Shown here piece after piece: positions 53,249 through 61,617 of a stretch of DNA of 64,000 nucleotides. The translations under genes and the position numbers were made by a program. Under the pieces are notes generated by a model. The model was not told the DNA's origin and made no database searches. It was given only the letters and a program-made list of their open reading frames with translations. Position 1 is the first letter of the stretch. Each line of letters starts with the position of its first letter. Source of the DNA: Antiquaquibacter metalliresistens (lineage in GTDB: Bacteria > Actinomycetota > Actinomycetes > Actinomycetales > Microbacteriaceae); NCBI RefSeq assembly GCF_029211225.1, contig NZ_JARGEM010000003.1, positions 124,001 through 188,000 of the forward strand. The letters are read 5' to 3'.

Positions 53249-53324
53249 CATTCGGGAGGATGACACGCCGGCGAGCGCGACTCGCAAGCCGCCCATCGGC
53301 GCGCCGTCCTCCGCTGTCGGATGG
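53249..53324 (+). repeat. dispersed palindromic repeat, copy C
   Basis: The left arm CCATTCGGGAGGATGACACG continues to CCGG (53249-53271). The right arm CGGCGCGCCGTCCTCCG starts at 53297, with an outer CGGATGG ending at 53324. The loop is about 26 nt. The arms match copies A and B in sequence and orientation. It lies between the nuclease start and the trmD promoter. Confidence 0.8.
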
Positions 53325-53356
53325 GTCCGGCGCGCTCGCGGTCGGCGTCGGGGCCG

Positions 53357-53362
53357 TAGGCT
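53357..53362 (+). promoter_or_regulatory. trmD -10 box, leaderless
   Basis: TAGGCT ends 6 nt before the trmD GTG (53369). It gives trmD its own promoter downstream of the nuclease unit. Confidence 0.6.
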
Positions 53363-53368
53363 CGACGG

Positions 53369-54058
53369 GTGCGCATCGACATCGTCACGATCTTTCCCGA
53401 GTTCTTCGGCGTGCTCGATGTCTCACTGCTCGGCAAGGCCCGCCAGACCGGCCTCATCGACGTCGCCGTGCACGACCTGCGCGACTACACGCACGACCGG
53501 CATCGCACGGTGGATGACACGCCCTACGGCGGCGGCGCCGGCATGGTGATGCGTCCCGAGCCCTGGGGCGAGGTGCTCGACGAGGTGCTGCGCCCGGAGT
53601 CCATCGTGATCGTGCCGAGCCCCGCCGGCGAGCGCTTCACCCAGGCGATTGCTCGGGAGCTTGCCACCGCGCCGCGCCTGGTCTTCGCCTGCGGGCGGTA
53701 CGAGGGCATCGACCAGCGGGTGGTGGAGTACGCGGCATCCGTCGCCACGGTGCGTGAGCTGAGCCTCGGCGACTACGTGCTCAACGGCGGCGAGGTCGCC
53801 GCGATGGCCATGATCGAGGCGATCGGCCGGCTCGTGCCCGGCGTGATCGGCAACCCGGAGAGCCTCACCGAGGAGAGCCACGAGGGCGGGCTGCTCGAGT
53901 ATCCGAGTTACACGAAGCCGGCGACGTGGCGGGGGCTCGAGGTGCCCGCCGTGCTGACCAGCGGCAACCACGGCGCGATCGCGGCGTGGCGGCGAGAGCA
54001 GCAGCTGGAGCGCACGCGCAGGGTGCGGCCCGACCTGTTGCCGGGCGGCGAGACCTAG
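53369..54058 (+). CDS. trmD: tRNA (guanine37-N1)-methyltransferase
   Basis: TrmD, 229 residues, methylates G37 of tRNAs using S-adenosylmethionine and prevents frameshifting. The trefoil-knot region has [31 protein letters not shown] and [10 protein letters not shown]. Length is normal. GTG 53369 starts [13 protein letters not shown]. The gene is leaderless and convergent with map (5-bp gap), so it is no longer part of an unbroken rimM-trmD-rplS operon. Confidence 0.97.
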   Translation: MRIDIVTIFPEFFGVLDVSLLGKARQTGLIDVAVHDLRDYTHDRHRTVDDTPYGGGAGMVMRPEPWGEVLDEVLRPESIVIVPSPAGERFTQAIARELATAPRLVFACGRYEGIDQRVVEYAASVATVRELSLGDYVLNGGEVAAMAMIEAIGRLVPGVIGNPESLTEESHEGGLLEYPSYTKPATWRGLEVPAVLTSGNHGAIAAWRREQQLERTRRVRPDLLPGGET

Positions 54059-54063
54059 CCCGT

Positions 54064-54831
54064 CTACCCTCGGGCGGTGAGCACCACGGGACCCGACTCG
54101 GTCACCGCGACGGTGTGCTCGAAGTGGGCGGCACGTGAGCCGTCCTTGCTGCGCAGGGTCCAGCCGTCGGCATCCGTGTAGATCTTGTCCGTGCCGAGCA
54201 TGAACCACGGCTCGATCGCGAAGACGAGGCCCGCCCGCAACGGCAGCCCGCGTCCACGGCGACCGTCGTTGGCGATGTGCGGATCGCCATGCATCTCATG
54301 GCCGACGCCGTGGCCGCCGAAGTCCAGGTTCACCTTGTAGCCGGCGGCGTGCGCGACATCGCCGATCGCCGCCGAGATGTCGCCGATGTGGTTGCCGACC
54401 GTGGCCGCCGCGATGCCGGCATCCAGCGCCGCCGAGGTGACCTCGACCAGACGCAGGTCCTCATCGCGGGGCGTGCCGACCGCGAAGGTGATCGCGGAGT
54501 CGGCGACCCAGCCGTCGACGGATGCCGCGAAGTCCAGCGAGAGCAGGTCGCCATCCTGCAGCGTGTAGTCGTGGGGGAGCCCGTGCAGCGCGGCGTCGTT
54601 GACCGAGGTGCAGATCACCTTGCCGAACGGCGACCCGCCGAACGACGGGTGATAGTCGATGTAGCAGCTCTCCGCACCGGCGGCGCGGATCATGTCGTGG
54701 GCGATCCGGTCGATCGTCAACAGGTTGACCCCGACCTTGGATGCCGCCGCCGTCGCTTCGAGCACGCTCGCGACGAACGCGCCCGCCGCTCGCATCCGCT
54801 CGATCTCGGCGGGAGTGCGCAGTTCGATCAC
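54064..54831 (-). CDS. map: methionine aminopeptidase, type I
   Basis: MetAP, 255 residues, removes N-terminal Met. Metal-site residues are visible: two Asp in LSLDFAASVDGWVADSAITF, His in GHGVGHEMHGDP, Glu in AIEPWFMLG and Glu in FEHTVAVTESG. Start GTG 54831 ([14 protein letters not shown]) overlaps the tetR stop (GTGA) and also has TAGGCT 6 nt upstream. So it can be read both from tetR mRNA and from an internal leaderless promoter. Many actinobacteria have two map genes; the other is usually near adk. Confidence 0.95.
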   Translation of the reverse strand: MIELRTPAEIERMRAAGAFVASVLEATAAASKVGVNLLTIDRIAHDMIRAAGAESCYIDYHPSFGGSPFGKVICTSVNDAALHGLPHDYTLQDGDLLSLDFAASVDGWVADSAITFAVGTPRDEDLRLVEVTSAALDAGIAAATVGNHIGDISAAIGDVAHAAGYKVNLDFGGHGVGHEMHGDPHIANDGRRGRGLPLRAGLVFAIEPWFMLGTDKIYTDADGWTLRSKDGSRAAHFEHTVAVTESGPVVLTARG

Positions 54832-55499
54832 CCGGCGAGCCTAGCCGTCTGGGCGTGCGGTGCCAGATACTCGTCGACGATCACGCGCAGCTTGTCGATG
54901 AAGCGGATGTCGCCGGCCGGATCGGTCTGGAACGCGCGGTTCAACAGCGCATCGCCGATCTCGATCGCGACCTCGATGTCGAAGGTGAGCTCGTCGCTCG
55001 GTTGCAGGCCGCACCGTTCCACGAGCAGCTCGTTGAAGGCGCGGGCCAGGGCGGCGTTGTTGCTGTCCGAGTCGGGCTTCAGCACCCGCCGGGCGATCAC
55101 ATCGCCGAACCCGAGCGCACGGAACCCGGGCTCATGGCGGCACAGGTCCACGTAGGCGTCGATCGCCGAGTTCATCGCGGAGGTCCACGAGCCGGGCGCA
55201 TCCGCGGAATCGCCGAACACGCGCTCGGTGAAGCGCTGGAGGTTGCGTGCGGCGAGCGCGGTCAGCAGCGACTGGATGTTCGGGAAGTAGCGGTAGACGA
55301 CGCCGACCGAGGAGCCGGATGCGACAGCGACATCGCTCGTCGTGAGCCCGTCGATGCCCTGCTCGTCGATGAGTGCGGCGGCGGTGTCGAGCAGGTTCGT
55401 GATGCGGTCGGCGCTGCGCTGCTGCACGGGTTCGGTGCGGATGGCGGCTTGGACCGGCACCGGAGAGACGATCGCGGCTTTGGTGGTGCTCATGGTCAT
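54828..55499 (-). CDS. TetR-family regulator
   Basis: A 223-residue regulator. The TetR helix-turn-helix is at about residues 30-75 ([20 protein letters not shown], then [20 protein letters not shown]); the C-terminal ligand domain is of unknown class. ATG 55499 (MTMSTTK) or 55493 could start it. TGA overlaps the map GTG by 4 nt. Divergent from rplS. Targets unknown; no obvious palindrome lies in the rplS-tetR gap. Confidence 0.88.
   Translation of the reverse strand: MTMSTTKAAIVSPVPVQAAIRTEPVQQRSADRITNLLDTAAALIDEQGIDGLTTSDVAVASGSSVGVVYRYFPNIQSLLTALAARNLQRFTERVFGDSADAPGSWTSAMNSAIDAYVDLCRHEPGFRALGFGDVIARRVLKPDSDSNNAALARAFNELLVERCGLQPSDELTFDIEVAIEIGDALLNRAFQTDPAGDIRFIDKLRVIVDEYLAPHAQTARLAG
54838..54843 (-). 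promoter_or_regulatory. map -10 box, inside tetR, leaderless
   Basis: On the minus strand TAGGCT (54843-54838) ends 6 nt before the map GTG, within the last codons of tetR. Confidence 0.55.
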
Positions 55500-55587
55500 G
55501 GGGTGCTGCACTCTTCCTGTCCGTCCCAGGATACCGTCGCCGATCGTCCTATTTCGCTGTGAGTGGCACGGCACGCCGCTCATGTGC

Positions 55588-55713
55588 GAGAATTGGGGTT
55601 CGTGTGCCGCCCCGGTACTGCCACAGGGGGCCGGAGGTTCGCGGCACCGCATCCATTCTTCACGAATCACTGAACCGTGTCCGACTTGTGGCGGGCGCAG
55701 AGAGCGAATCATC
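55588..55713 (+). promoter_or_regulatory. rplS promoter and structured leader
   Basis: GAGAAT (55588-55593) is a candidate -10 box, leaving a leader of about 115 nt. It contains GTGCCGC (55604-55610) paired with GCGGCAC (55641-55647), enclosing further GC-rich pairing. rplS leaders that bind L19 are known in Firmicutes; this one cannot be assigned to that class. Confidence 0.4.
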
Positions 55714-56061
55714 ATGCACATCCTCGACAACGTCGACGCCGCGTCCCTCAAGGACAACATCCCGGACTTCCGCGCCGGCGACACCGTCAAGGTGCACGTG
55801 AACATCGTCGAAGGCACGCGCTCGCGTATCCAGGTCTTCCAGGGCGTCGTCATCGGCCGCTCGGGCGAGGGCGTTCGCGAGACCTTCACCGTGCGCAAGG
55901 TCAGCTTCCAGGTCGGCGTCGAGCGCACCTTCCCGGTGCACTCCCCGATCATCGACCACATCGAGATCGTCACCCGCGGTGACGTGCGCCGCGCCAAGCT
56001 CTACTACCTGCGCGACCTGCGCGGCAAGAAGGCGAAGATCAAGGAGAAGCGCGACGCCTAA
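55714..56061 (+). CDS. rplS: 50S ribosomal protein bL19
   Basis: bL19, 115 residues, at the subunit interface. Conserved [18 protein letters not shown] and [16 protein letters not shown] are present, with [21 protein letters not shown] 55714 fits homologues ([13 protein letters not shown]) although no strong ribosome site is seen. The map/tetR pair lies between trmD and rplS. A hairpin follows at 56086. Confidence 0.97.
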   Translation: MHILDNVDAASLKDNIPDFRAGDTVKVHVNIVEGTRSRIQVFQGVVIGRSGEGVRETFTVRKVSFQVGVERTFPVHSPIIDHIEIVTRGDVRRAKLYYLRDLRGKKAKIKEKRDA

Positions 56062-56085
56062 AGCCGCGTTTCAACCGTCTTTCCC

Positions 56086-56118
56086 GAGCTCCCAGCCGCT
56101 TATGCTTGCTGGGAGCTC
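56086..56118 (+). terminator. hairpin between rplS and lepB, with lepB -10 box in its loop
   Basis: A perfect 11-bp stem, GAGCTCCCAGC (56086-56096) and GCTGGGAGCTC (56108-56118), has an 11-nt loop containing TATGCT at 56101-56106. It can end rplS transcription, and TATGCT can act as a -10 box for lepB (ATG 56128), so the two functions overlap. Confidence 0.7.
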
Positions 56119-56127
56119 TGGGGTTAA

Positions 56128-56868
56128 ATGACTGAAAATGCACAGGCCGTCGCCGACGGCGAGCGGGACGCGAAGCCGGCACGCAAGCGCGGGTGGAAGA
56201 TCTTCGTCCGCGACATCCTGCTGATCTTCCTGGCGGCGCTGCTCATCTCGTTTCTCATCAAGACGTTTCTGATCAGGTCGTTCTACATTCCGTCGTCCTC
56301 CATGGAGCAGACGCTGCACATCGACGACCGCATCATCGTCAACCAGCTCGAACCCGGGCTGATCCCGATCGAGCATGGCGATGTCGTCGTCTTCCGCGAT
56401 CCGGGCGGCTGGCTCAGCCCGGTGGTCGAGCAGCCCACCAACTGGTTCGTGTCCGCGGTGGATGCCGTGCTCGCCTTCGTCGGGCTCAGCGCGCCGGACA
56501 GCAACGACCACCTCATCAAGCGCGTGATCGGACTGCCGGGTGACGTCGTCGTGTGCTGCAACGACTTTGGCCAGCTGACCGTCAACGGCGTGCCCCTCGA
56601 GGAGCCGTACGTCACCCTGCCCGAGAACGTGACGAAGGTCACCCGGGACGACTTCTCCGTCACCGTGCCCGAGGGCTCGCTCTGGGTGATGGGCGACAAC
56701 CGCTACAACTCGGCCGACTCGGCGTTCCACCGCGACGATCCGACCGGCGGTTTCGTGCCCATCGACAACGTCGTGGGTCGCGCGCTGCTGATCAGCTGGC
56801 CGCTGGAGCACTGGGCCTGGCTCGACAACTACCCCGTCACCTTCCGAGGGGTGGACGAGGCCCGGTGA
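56128..56868 (+). CDS. lepB: signal peptidase I
   Basis: Type I signal peptidase, 246 residues, cuts signal peptides outside the membrane. One N-terminal helix is at about 27-46. The catalytic Ser58 lies in IPSSSMEQTL, Lys131 in DHLIKRVIGLPGD, and box E is MGDNRYNSADSAFH. ATG 56128. The stop overlaps the rnhB GTG by 4 nt. Secreted amylase, M23 and binding proteins here would be among its clients. Confidence 0.96.
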   Translation: MTENAQAVADGERDAKPARKRGWKIFVRDILLIFLAALLISFLIKTFLIRSFYIPSSSMEQTLHIDDRIIVNQLEPGLIPIEHGDVVVFRDPGGWLSPVVEQPTNWFVSAVDAVLAFVGLSAPDSNDHLIKRVIGLPGDVVVCCNDFGQLTVNGVPLEEPYVTLPENVTKVTRDDFSVTVPEGSLWVMGDNRYNSADSAFHRDDPTGGFVPIDNVVGRALLISWPLEHWAWLDNYPVTFRGVDEAR

Positions 56869-57530
56869 CCGTCGCCGACCCGACGATGCGCCTCGAGCGC
56901 TCCCTGCACAAGGAGGGCGTCGCCTGGGTGATCGGGTGCGACGAGGTCGGTCGCGGCGCGATCGCGGGCCCGGTGGCCGTGGGGCTCAGCATGATCGATG
57001 CCGGAGTGAAGCGGCATCCGACCGGTCTTCGCGACTCGAAGATGCTCAGCGAACCGCGTCGCGAGGCGCTCGCCCCGCTCGCGAGGGAATGGTCGGTGTA
57101 CGCCGCGGTGGGTCTCGCCTCCGCGGAGGAGGTCGATCGCCTGGGCATCATGGCGTGCCTGGGACTCGCCGGCACTCGCGCCCTGGAGCAGCTCTACGAC
57201 GCGGGCGCCCCGGTGGCGGATGCCGTGGTGATCCTCGACGGATCCCATGACTGGCTCACCGCCCACGGTCACGGTGTGCCCCGGGTGCGCACCCAGGTGA
57301 AGGCGGACCGGGACTGCGCCTCGGTGGCCGCGGCATCCGTGATCGCCAAGGTGCACCGCGACCGCATCATGATCGACGCGGACGAGGAGATTCCCGGCTA
57401 CGGCTGGAAGGGCAACAAGGGCTACGCCTCGACCGAGCACTATGCGGCGATCAACCAGCTCGGCCCGAGCGCGCTGCATCGCCACAGCTGGCTGCACAAG
57501 GCCGACCCCGCGCTCTTCGAGCTCGAGTGA
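56865..57530 (+). CDS. rnhB: ribonuclease HII
   Basis: RNase HII, 221 residues, nicks at ribonucleotides in DNA. Catalytic acids are in VIGCDEVGRGAIAGP (DE near residues 25-26), Asp in ILDGSHD and Asp in KADRDCASVAAASVIAKVHRD. GTG 56865 overlaps lepB (GTGA). It ends a lepB-rnhB pair. Confidence 0.96.
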   Translation: MTVADPTMRLERSLHKEGVAWVIGCDEVGRGAIAGPVAVGLSMIDAGVKRHPTGLRDSKMLSEPRREALAPLAREWSVYAAVGLASAEEVDRLGIMACLGLAGTRALEQLYDAGAPVADAVVILDGSHDWLTAHGHGVPRVRTQVKADRDCASVAAASVIAKVHRDRIMIDADEEIPGYGWKGNKGYASTEHYAAINQLGPSALHRHSWLHKADPALFELE

Positions 57531-57596
57531 GGCGCTCGCACTAGCCGCATCGAGCGTCGGCCAATACGCTCATCGCATCGATCTGAGGAGGTCAGC

Positions 57597-58637
57597 ATGT
57601 CCACGCCGTCCCGTCACGTCGGCTCACTCATCGGTGGGGAGTCCGTCTTCGAGAGCGAGGCCGGGGGCATCACCCAGCTGACGGCCGAGTCGCTGCCGAT
57701 CCTCAGCGGCCTCTCCATCAAGCGCATCACGCTCGCGCCCGGCGCCATGCGCGAACCGCAGTGGAACGTCAACGCGAACCAGCTCGCCTACGTGGTCGCC
57801 GGCACGGTGCTGGTGTCGACCCTCGGCAACGCCGACTCGTTCTCGAGCTTCGTGGTGAACGCCGGCCAGATGTACCACGTCGAGTCCGGTGCGGTGTATC
57901 ACATCGAGAACGTCGGCGAGGTCGAGGCGGAGATCGTCGCCGCCCTGCGCACCGAGCGACCGGCGCACTTCTCCCTGCAGAACAGCTTCAACGCGATGAC
58001 GGATGCCGTGCTCGGCAATACCTACGACCAGCCCGCGTCCGTCTTCGAGGCGTTCGGCCGCGGGGACGCCTCGCAGATCGTGCGTCGGAACGGGCCCGCG
58101 CGCATCCCAGACACCGCCGGACTGCCCAACGCCCGCCTGTTCGACATGGGGGGCCAGAACCCGCCTCTGTCGTACGCCTACGGGCAGGCGCGGCTCGCGC
58201 GCAAGCAGTTCTGGGCCGCCCTCGACGACATCTCGATGTACGAGCTGACGATCGGCGGCAACGGCATGCGTGAGCCGCACTGGCATCCCGTGACCGCCGA
58301 GCTCGGCTACGTGCAGTCGGGGCACGCGCGCATGACCGTGCTCGACCCGGACGGCAGCCTCGACACCTACGAGCTCGAGCCCGGGCAGGCGTACTTCATC
58401 CCGCGCGCGTACCCGCACCACATCGAGGCGCTCGAGGACGACGGCATCCGGTTCCTGATCTTCTTCGACCAGCCCACCCCCGGCGACGTCGGGTACCGGG
58501 CCACCGCATCCGCGTTCTCCCGCGAGGTGCTCTCGGCGTCGTTCGGCGTGCCCGAGCGCGACCTGCCGCAGTTCCCGTTCACCCCGGTCGATCCGCTGAT
58601 CGTCGGGCGCGCGAATCCGCGCGACCCGATCGGCTGA
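57597..58637 (+). CDS. bicupin (oxalate-decarboxylase-like) protein
   Basis: A 346-residue protein with two cupin barrels. The C-terminal barrel keeps the metal motif MREPHWHPVTAELGYVQSG (HxH...E). The N-terminal barrel has MREPQWNVNANQLAYVVAG, where both His of the motif are replaced by Gln/Asn. So it probably binds metal only once. Oxalate decarboxylases have two sites. Function unknown. ATG 57597 follows GAGGAGG at 57584-57590. Lies alone between rnhB and the DUF1275 gene. Confidence 0.9.
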   Translation: MSTPSRHVGSLIGGESVFESEAGGITQLTAESLPILSGLSIKRITLAPGAMREPQWNVNANQLAYVVAGTVLVSTLGNADSFSSFVVNAGQMYHVESGAVYHIENVGEVEAEIVAALRTERPAHFSLQNSFNAMTDAVLGNTYDQPASVFEAFGRGDASQIVRRNGPARIPDTAGLPNARLFDMGGQNPPLSYAYGQARLARKQFWAALDDISMYELTIGGNGMREPHWHPVTAELGYVQSGHARMTVLDPDGSLDTYELEPGQAYFIPRAYPHHIEALEDDGIRFLIFFDQPTPGDVGYRATASAFSREVLSASFGVPERDLPQFPFTPVDPLIVGRANPRDPIG

Positions 58638-58647
58638 GCGCGGCGAG

Positions 58648-59340
58648 ATGGAGCAGGGTGCAGTCGCCGACCGCTGGCACGGTGCCGTGGCGATCGTGCT
58701 GTCCTTCGGCTCCGGGGCGACGGACGCGTTCGCCTTTCTGAACCTCGGCGGCATCTTCACCGCGATGATGACCGGCAACCTCGTGATCGCGAGCCTCACC
58801 CAGCGCCCGAACTACCCGGAGACGGTGCTCGGCGCATCCGTCTCGATCGCTTCGTTCGCGCTGAGCGTCTACCTGTGCCTGCGCGTCGCCCGCAAGGGCG
58901 CCGGTCGTGAGCGCCTGGTGATCGTGCTCGCCGCGGCGTTCCTCGCCCAGGCGGGCGTGCTGGCGGGCTGGGCGCTCTCGCCCTCCCGCCCTCTGATGCT
59001 CATGGTGATGCTGATCTCGCTCTCGGCCGCGGCGATGGGGGCGCAGACGGCGGTCGCGCGGCGCATCGAGTCCCGTTCCGGGGTGACGACCACCTATGTC
59101 ACCGGCACGATCACGGCGTTCATGGCGGCGTTCGCCGATCGCACGAAGGGCGACAACGTGGTGCGTGCGGCGGTCATCCCCGCGCTCGTGCTCGGCGCGT
59201 TGAGCGGGTCGATGCTCATGCGCATCGACCCGACATTCGGCGCGGCGCTGCCGTTGCTGCCCTCCGCGATCGGCCTCGTGCTGATCGCCATCGCGCCCGC
59301 CCCGGCGGCGACCCTCCAGCCCGCGGCACCGAGCGCCTAG
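58648..59340 (+). CDS. DUF1275 (YoaK-like) membrane protein
   Basis: A 230-residue membrane protein with about six helices, DUF1275 type (SFGSGATDAFAFLNLGGIFT, MMTGNLVIA). Function unknown. Start ATG 58648, 10 nt after the cupin stop, with GGCGAG just upstream, suggests an operon with it. Confidence 0.88.
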   Translation: MEQGAVADRWHGAVAIVLSFGSGATDAFAFLNLGGIFTAMMTGNLVIASLTQRPNYPETVLGASVSIASFALSVYLCLRVARKGAGRERLVIVLAAAFLAQAGVLAGWALSPSRPLMLMVMLISLSAAAMGAQTAVARRIESRSGVTTTYVTGTITAFMAAFADRTKGDNVVRAAVIPALVLGALSGSMLMRIDPTFGAALPLLPSAIGLVLIAIAPAPAATLQPAAPSA

Positions 59341-59343
59341 ACT
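59338..59343 (+). promoter_or_regulatory. -10 box of DUF2469 gene
   Basis: TAGACT includes the upstream stop codon and ends 9 nt before ATG 59353. Confidence 0.5.
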
Positions 59344-59352
59344 GTTCTTCTC

Positions 59353-59676
59353 ATGGATGAAGACGAGTTCGAGGACTACGACCGCGAGGTCGAACTGGCG
59401 CTCTACAAGGAGTACCGGGATGTCGTCGGCCAGTTCCGCTACGTCGTGGAGACCGAACGGCGCTTCTACCTCGCCAACGAGGTCGAGCTCGTGCGCCAGG
59501 ACACCGAGACCGACTTCTACTTCGAGCTGACCATGAACGACGTGTGGGTGTGGGACGTCTACCGCTCCGACCGGTTCGTGAAGTCGGTGCGGGTGCTCAC
59601 CTTCAAAGACGTCAACGTCGAGGAGCTCAGCTCGAAGGAGCTCGAGCTGCCCAAGGAACTCGCGCTCGACGAATGA
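59353..59676 (+). CDS. DUF2469 protein
   Basis: A 107-residue acidic protein (MDEDEFEDYDREVELALYKE, TDFYFELTMNDVWVWDVYR). DUF2469 is an actinobacterial family found near rnhB and yraN; function unknown. ATG 59353. It overlaps the next gene by ATGA. Confidence 0.93.
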   Translation: MDEDEFEDYDREVELALYKEYRDVVGQFRYVVETERRFYLANEVELVRQDTETDFYFELTMNDVWVWDVYRSDRFVKSVRVLTFKDVNVEELSSKELELPKELALDE

Positions 59677-60563
59677 CGTTCTTCGACGGTCGCGGCCCCG
59701 TGGGGGTGTGGTTGACGCGCGTGGGACTCGTCGGGGCCGTGGAGGCTCGTGCCGCGGCATCCGAGATCGAGCGACTCGGGTACGGCACCCTGTGGATCGG
59801 CGAGGGCGCGAACAACAAAGAGGTGCTCTCCAACGCGGGCATCCTGCTCGCCGGCACCTCGACGCTCGCGATCGCGACCGGCATCGCGAGCATCTACGCC
59901 CGCGACCCCTACGCCGCGAAGGCGGGCAGCGAGGCGCTCGGCGAGGCCTACCCCGGCCGGTTCCTGTTCGGCATCGGGGTCAGCCATGCCCGCAACGTCA
60001 CCGCTCGCGGCCACGAGTACGCCGGGCCGGTGAGCGCGATGCGCGCCTACCTCGACGGCATGGATGCCGCGGACTACCGCGGTCCGCGCGCCGACCCGCC
60101 CGTGCCGCTCATGCTCGCGGCACTGCGCCCGCGCATGCTCGAACTCGCGCGGGATCGCAGCGCGGGGGCGCATCCGTACTTCACCCCCGTGGAGCACACT
60201 CGTCGGGCGCGTGCCGTGCTCGGGAAGGGGCCGCTGCTGACCCCCGAGCTGATGGTCGTGCTCGATGAGGACCCGGTGTCGGCGCGCGCGATGGCCCGCA
60301 CCAGCATGACCCCCTACCTGGCGCTGCCGAACTACGCCAACAACCTGCTGAGCCTCGGCTACACGGAGGCCGACCTCGCCGACGGCGGCAGCGACCGCCT
60401 CGTCGACGACCTCATCGCCTGGGGCTCGCCCGCGGCGATCAGCGCCCGCATCCGGGAACACCTGGATGCCGGCGCCGACCACGTCTGCATCCAGCCGCTT
60501 GCGACGACCCTCGAGCAGGCGATCGCCGACCTCGACGTGCTCGCCCCGGTGGTGCTGGCGTGA
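59673..60563 (+). CDS. LLM-class F420-dependent oxidoreductase
   Basis: A 296-residue luciferase-like monooxygenase-fold protein (PVGVWLTRVGLVG, LGYGTLWIGEG, YPGRFLFGIGVSHA). Substrate unknown. ATG 59673 overlaps the DUF2469 stop; its own TGA overlaps the next GTG. Confidence 0.9.
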   Translation: MTFFDGRGPVGVWLTRVGLVGAVEARAAASEIERLGYGTLWIGEGANNKEVLSNAGILLAGTSTLAIATGIASIYARDPYAAKAGSEALGEAYPGRFLFGIGVSHARNVTARGHEYAGPVSAMRAYLDGMDAADYRGPRADPPVPLMLAALRPRMLELARDRSAGAHPYFTPVEHTRRARAVLGKGPLLTPELMVVLDEDPVSARAMARTSMTPYLALPNYANNLLSLGYTEADLADGGSDRLVDDLIAWGSPAAISARIREHLDAGADHVCIQPLATTLEQAIADLDVLAPVVLA

Positions 60564-60919
60564 TCGGCGCACGCCGGGTGCCGGTCGCGGTGCGCGTGCT
60601 CGTACTCGCCGTGCTCGCGGCCGTGATCGCCCTCGCGCTGCTCTCGCTGCAGCACCGCACCGTCACCGGTGACGTGCACGTCGTGACCGCCCTCGACGCG
60701 GTCAGTTGCGTCGCGGATGACGCGGCCCCCGCCATGCCGGACGTGCTCCCGATCGCCGACCCCATGCTCGCCGGGCTGCTGCTGCTCGCGCTCGCGGCGG
60801 TGCTGCTCGTGGCCGTGGTCATCACCGCCGTGGAACGTCTCGCCGCCAGGCCGCGCCCGCCCGGGCGATCGCCGCTGCCCCTACTGTTCTCCGCCACTCC
60901 CGGTCTGCTGCGGGTGTAG
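60560..60919 (+). CDS. small two-helix membrane protein
   Basis: A 119-residue protein with one helix near residue 10-28 and another near 70-90, an extracytoplasmic loop with a single Cys (AVSCVADDAAP), and a basic Pro-rich tail. No family recognised. GTG 60560 overlaps the upstream stop. It precedes the DsbA-like gene by 62 nt and may share function with it. Confidence 0.65.
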   Translation: MIGARRVPVAVRVLVLAVLAAVIALALLSLQHRTVTGDVHVVTALDAVSCVADDAAPAMPDVLPIADPMLAGLLLLALAAVLLVAVVITAVERLAARPRPPGRSPLPLLFSATPGLLRV

Positions 60920-60981
60920 GAGCGGTGCGGTCCGCCGCGCCCTCGCACACCCCATCCGCACGACCAGACCTGGAGTTCAGC

Positions 60982-61617
60982 ATGAGAAAAGGCATCATCA
61001 TCACCATCGCCGCGGCCGCGGTGCTCGTCATCGCCATCGTGACCATGTTCGCGATCCGTTCCGCCACCGCCCCCTCCGCCCCGCCGGCCTCGGGAGGGTC
61101 GGCGCTCGCCGCGGACAGCCACGTGCTCGATGAGGGGGACGCCGTGACCGTCGTCGAGTTCCTCGACTTCGAGTGCCCGGCGTGCGCGGCCTTCGTTCCC
61201 GTCGTCGAGGAGCTTCGGGCGGAGTTCGAGGGGCGCCTGACGTATGCGGTGCGGTATTACCCGCTGCCGAAGCATCCCAACGCCGTGAACGCGGCGATCG
61301 CCGCCGAGGCCGCCGCCCGGCAGGGGCAGTTCGAGGCGATGGCGACCCTGCTGTTCGCGCGGCAGGCCGATTGGGCCGGCAACGCGCAGTCGCAGGCGCC
61401 GCTGTTCCGCGACTACGCCGCCGAGCTCGGCCTCGACCTCGCACAATACGACACGGATGTCGCGGACCCGGCCGTGCTCGAACGCGTGCAGTCCGACGTG
61501 GCCGCCGGTGCCGCGCTCGGGGTGCAGTCGACGCCGTCGTTCTTCGTGGACGACGAGCTGTTGCAGCTGCAGGCGTACGACGACCTGCGGGATGCCGTGG
61601 CGGCGCGGGTGGGGTAG
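60982..61617 (+). CDS. DsbA-like thioredoxin-fold protein
   Basis: A 211-residue exported protein with an N-terminal helix anchor (IIITIAAAAVLVIAIVTMF) and a DsbA-type domain. The active site ECPACAAF (CxxC) is near residue 67 and the cis-Pro loop STPSFFVDD near residue 178. It would oxidise or reduce protein thiols outside the membrane. ATG 60982 follows TGGAG. An in-frame ATG upstream gives an unlikely extension. Confidence 0.9.
   Translation: MRKGIIITIAAAAVLVIAIVTMFAIRSATAPSAPPASGGSALAADSHVLDEGDAVTVVEFLDFECPACAAFVPVVEELRAEFEGRLTYAVRYYPLPKHPNAVNAAIAAEAAARQGQFEAMATLLFARQADWAGNAQSQAPLFRDYAAELGLDLAQYDTDVADPAVLERVQSDVAAGAALGVQSTPSFFVDDELLQLQAYDDLRDAVAARVG

Larger units (their letters stand above)
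52243..53337. mobile_element. putative repeat-bounded DUF559 nuclease unit
   Basis: Repeat copies B (52254-52325) and C (53249-53324) bracket a single nuclease gene and separate rimM from trmD, genes usually adjacent. The direct repeat GCGCGCTC lies at 52243-52250 and 53330-53337, flush with the outer sides of the repeats, as an 8-bp target duplication would. The outer ends form imperfect inverted repeats (CGGAGGACG followed by RCRCGCCG). No transposase other than the nuclease is encoded. The direct repeat is GC-rich and could be chance. Confidence 0.45.
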
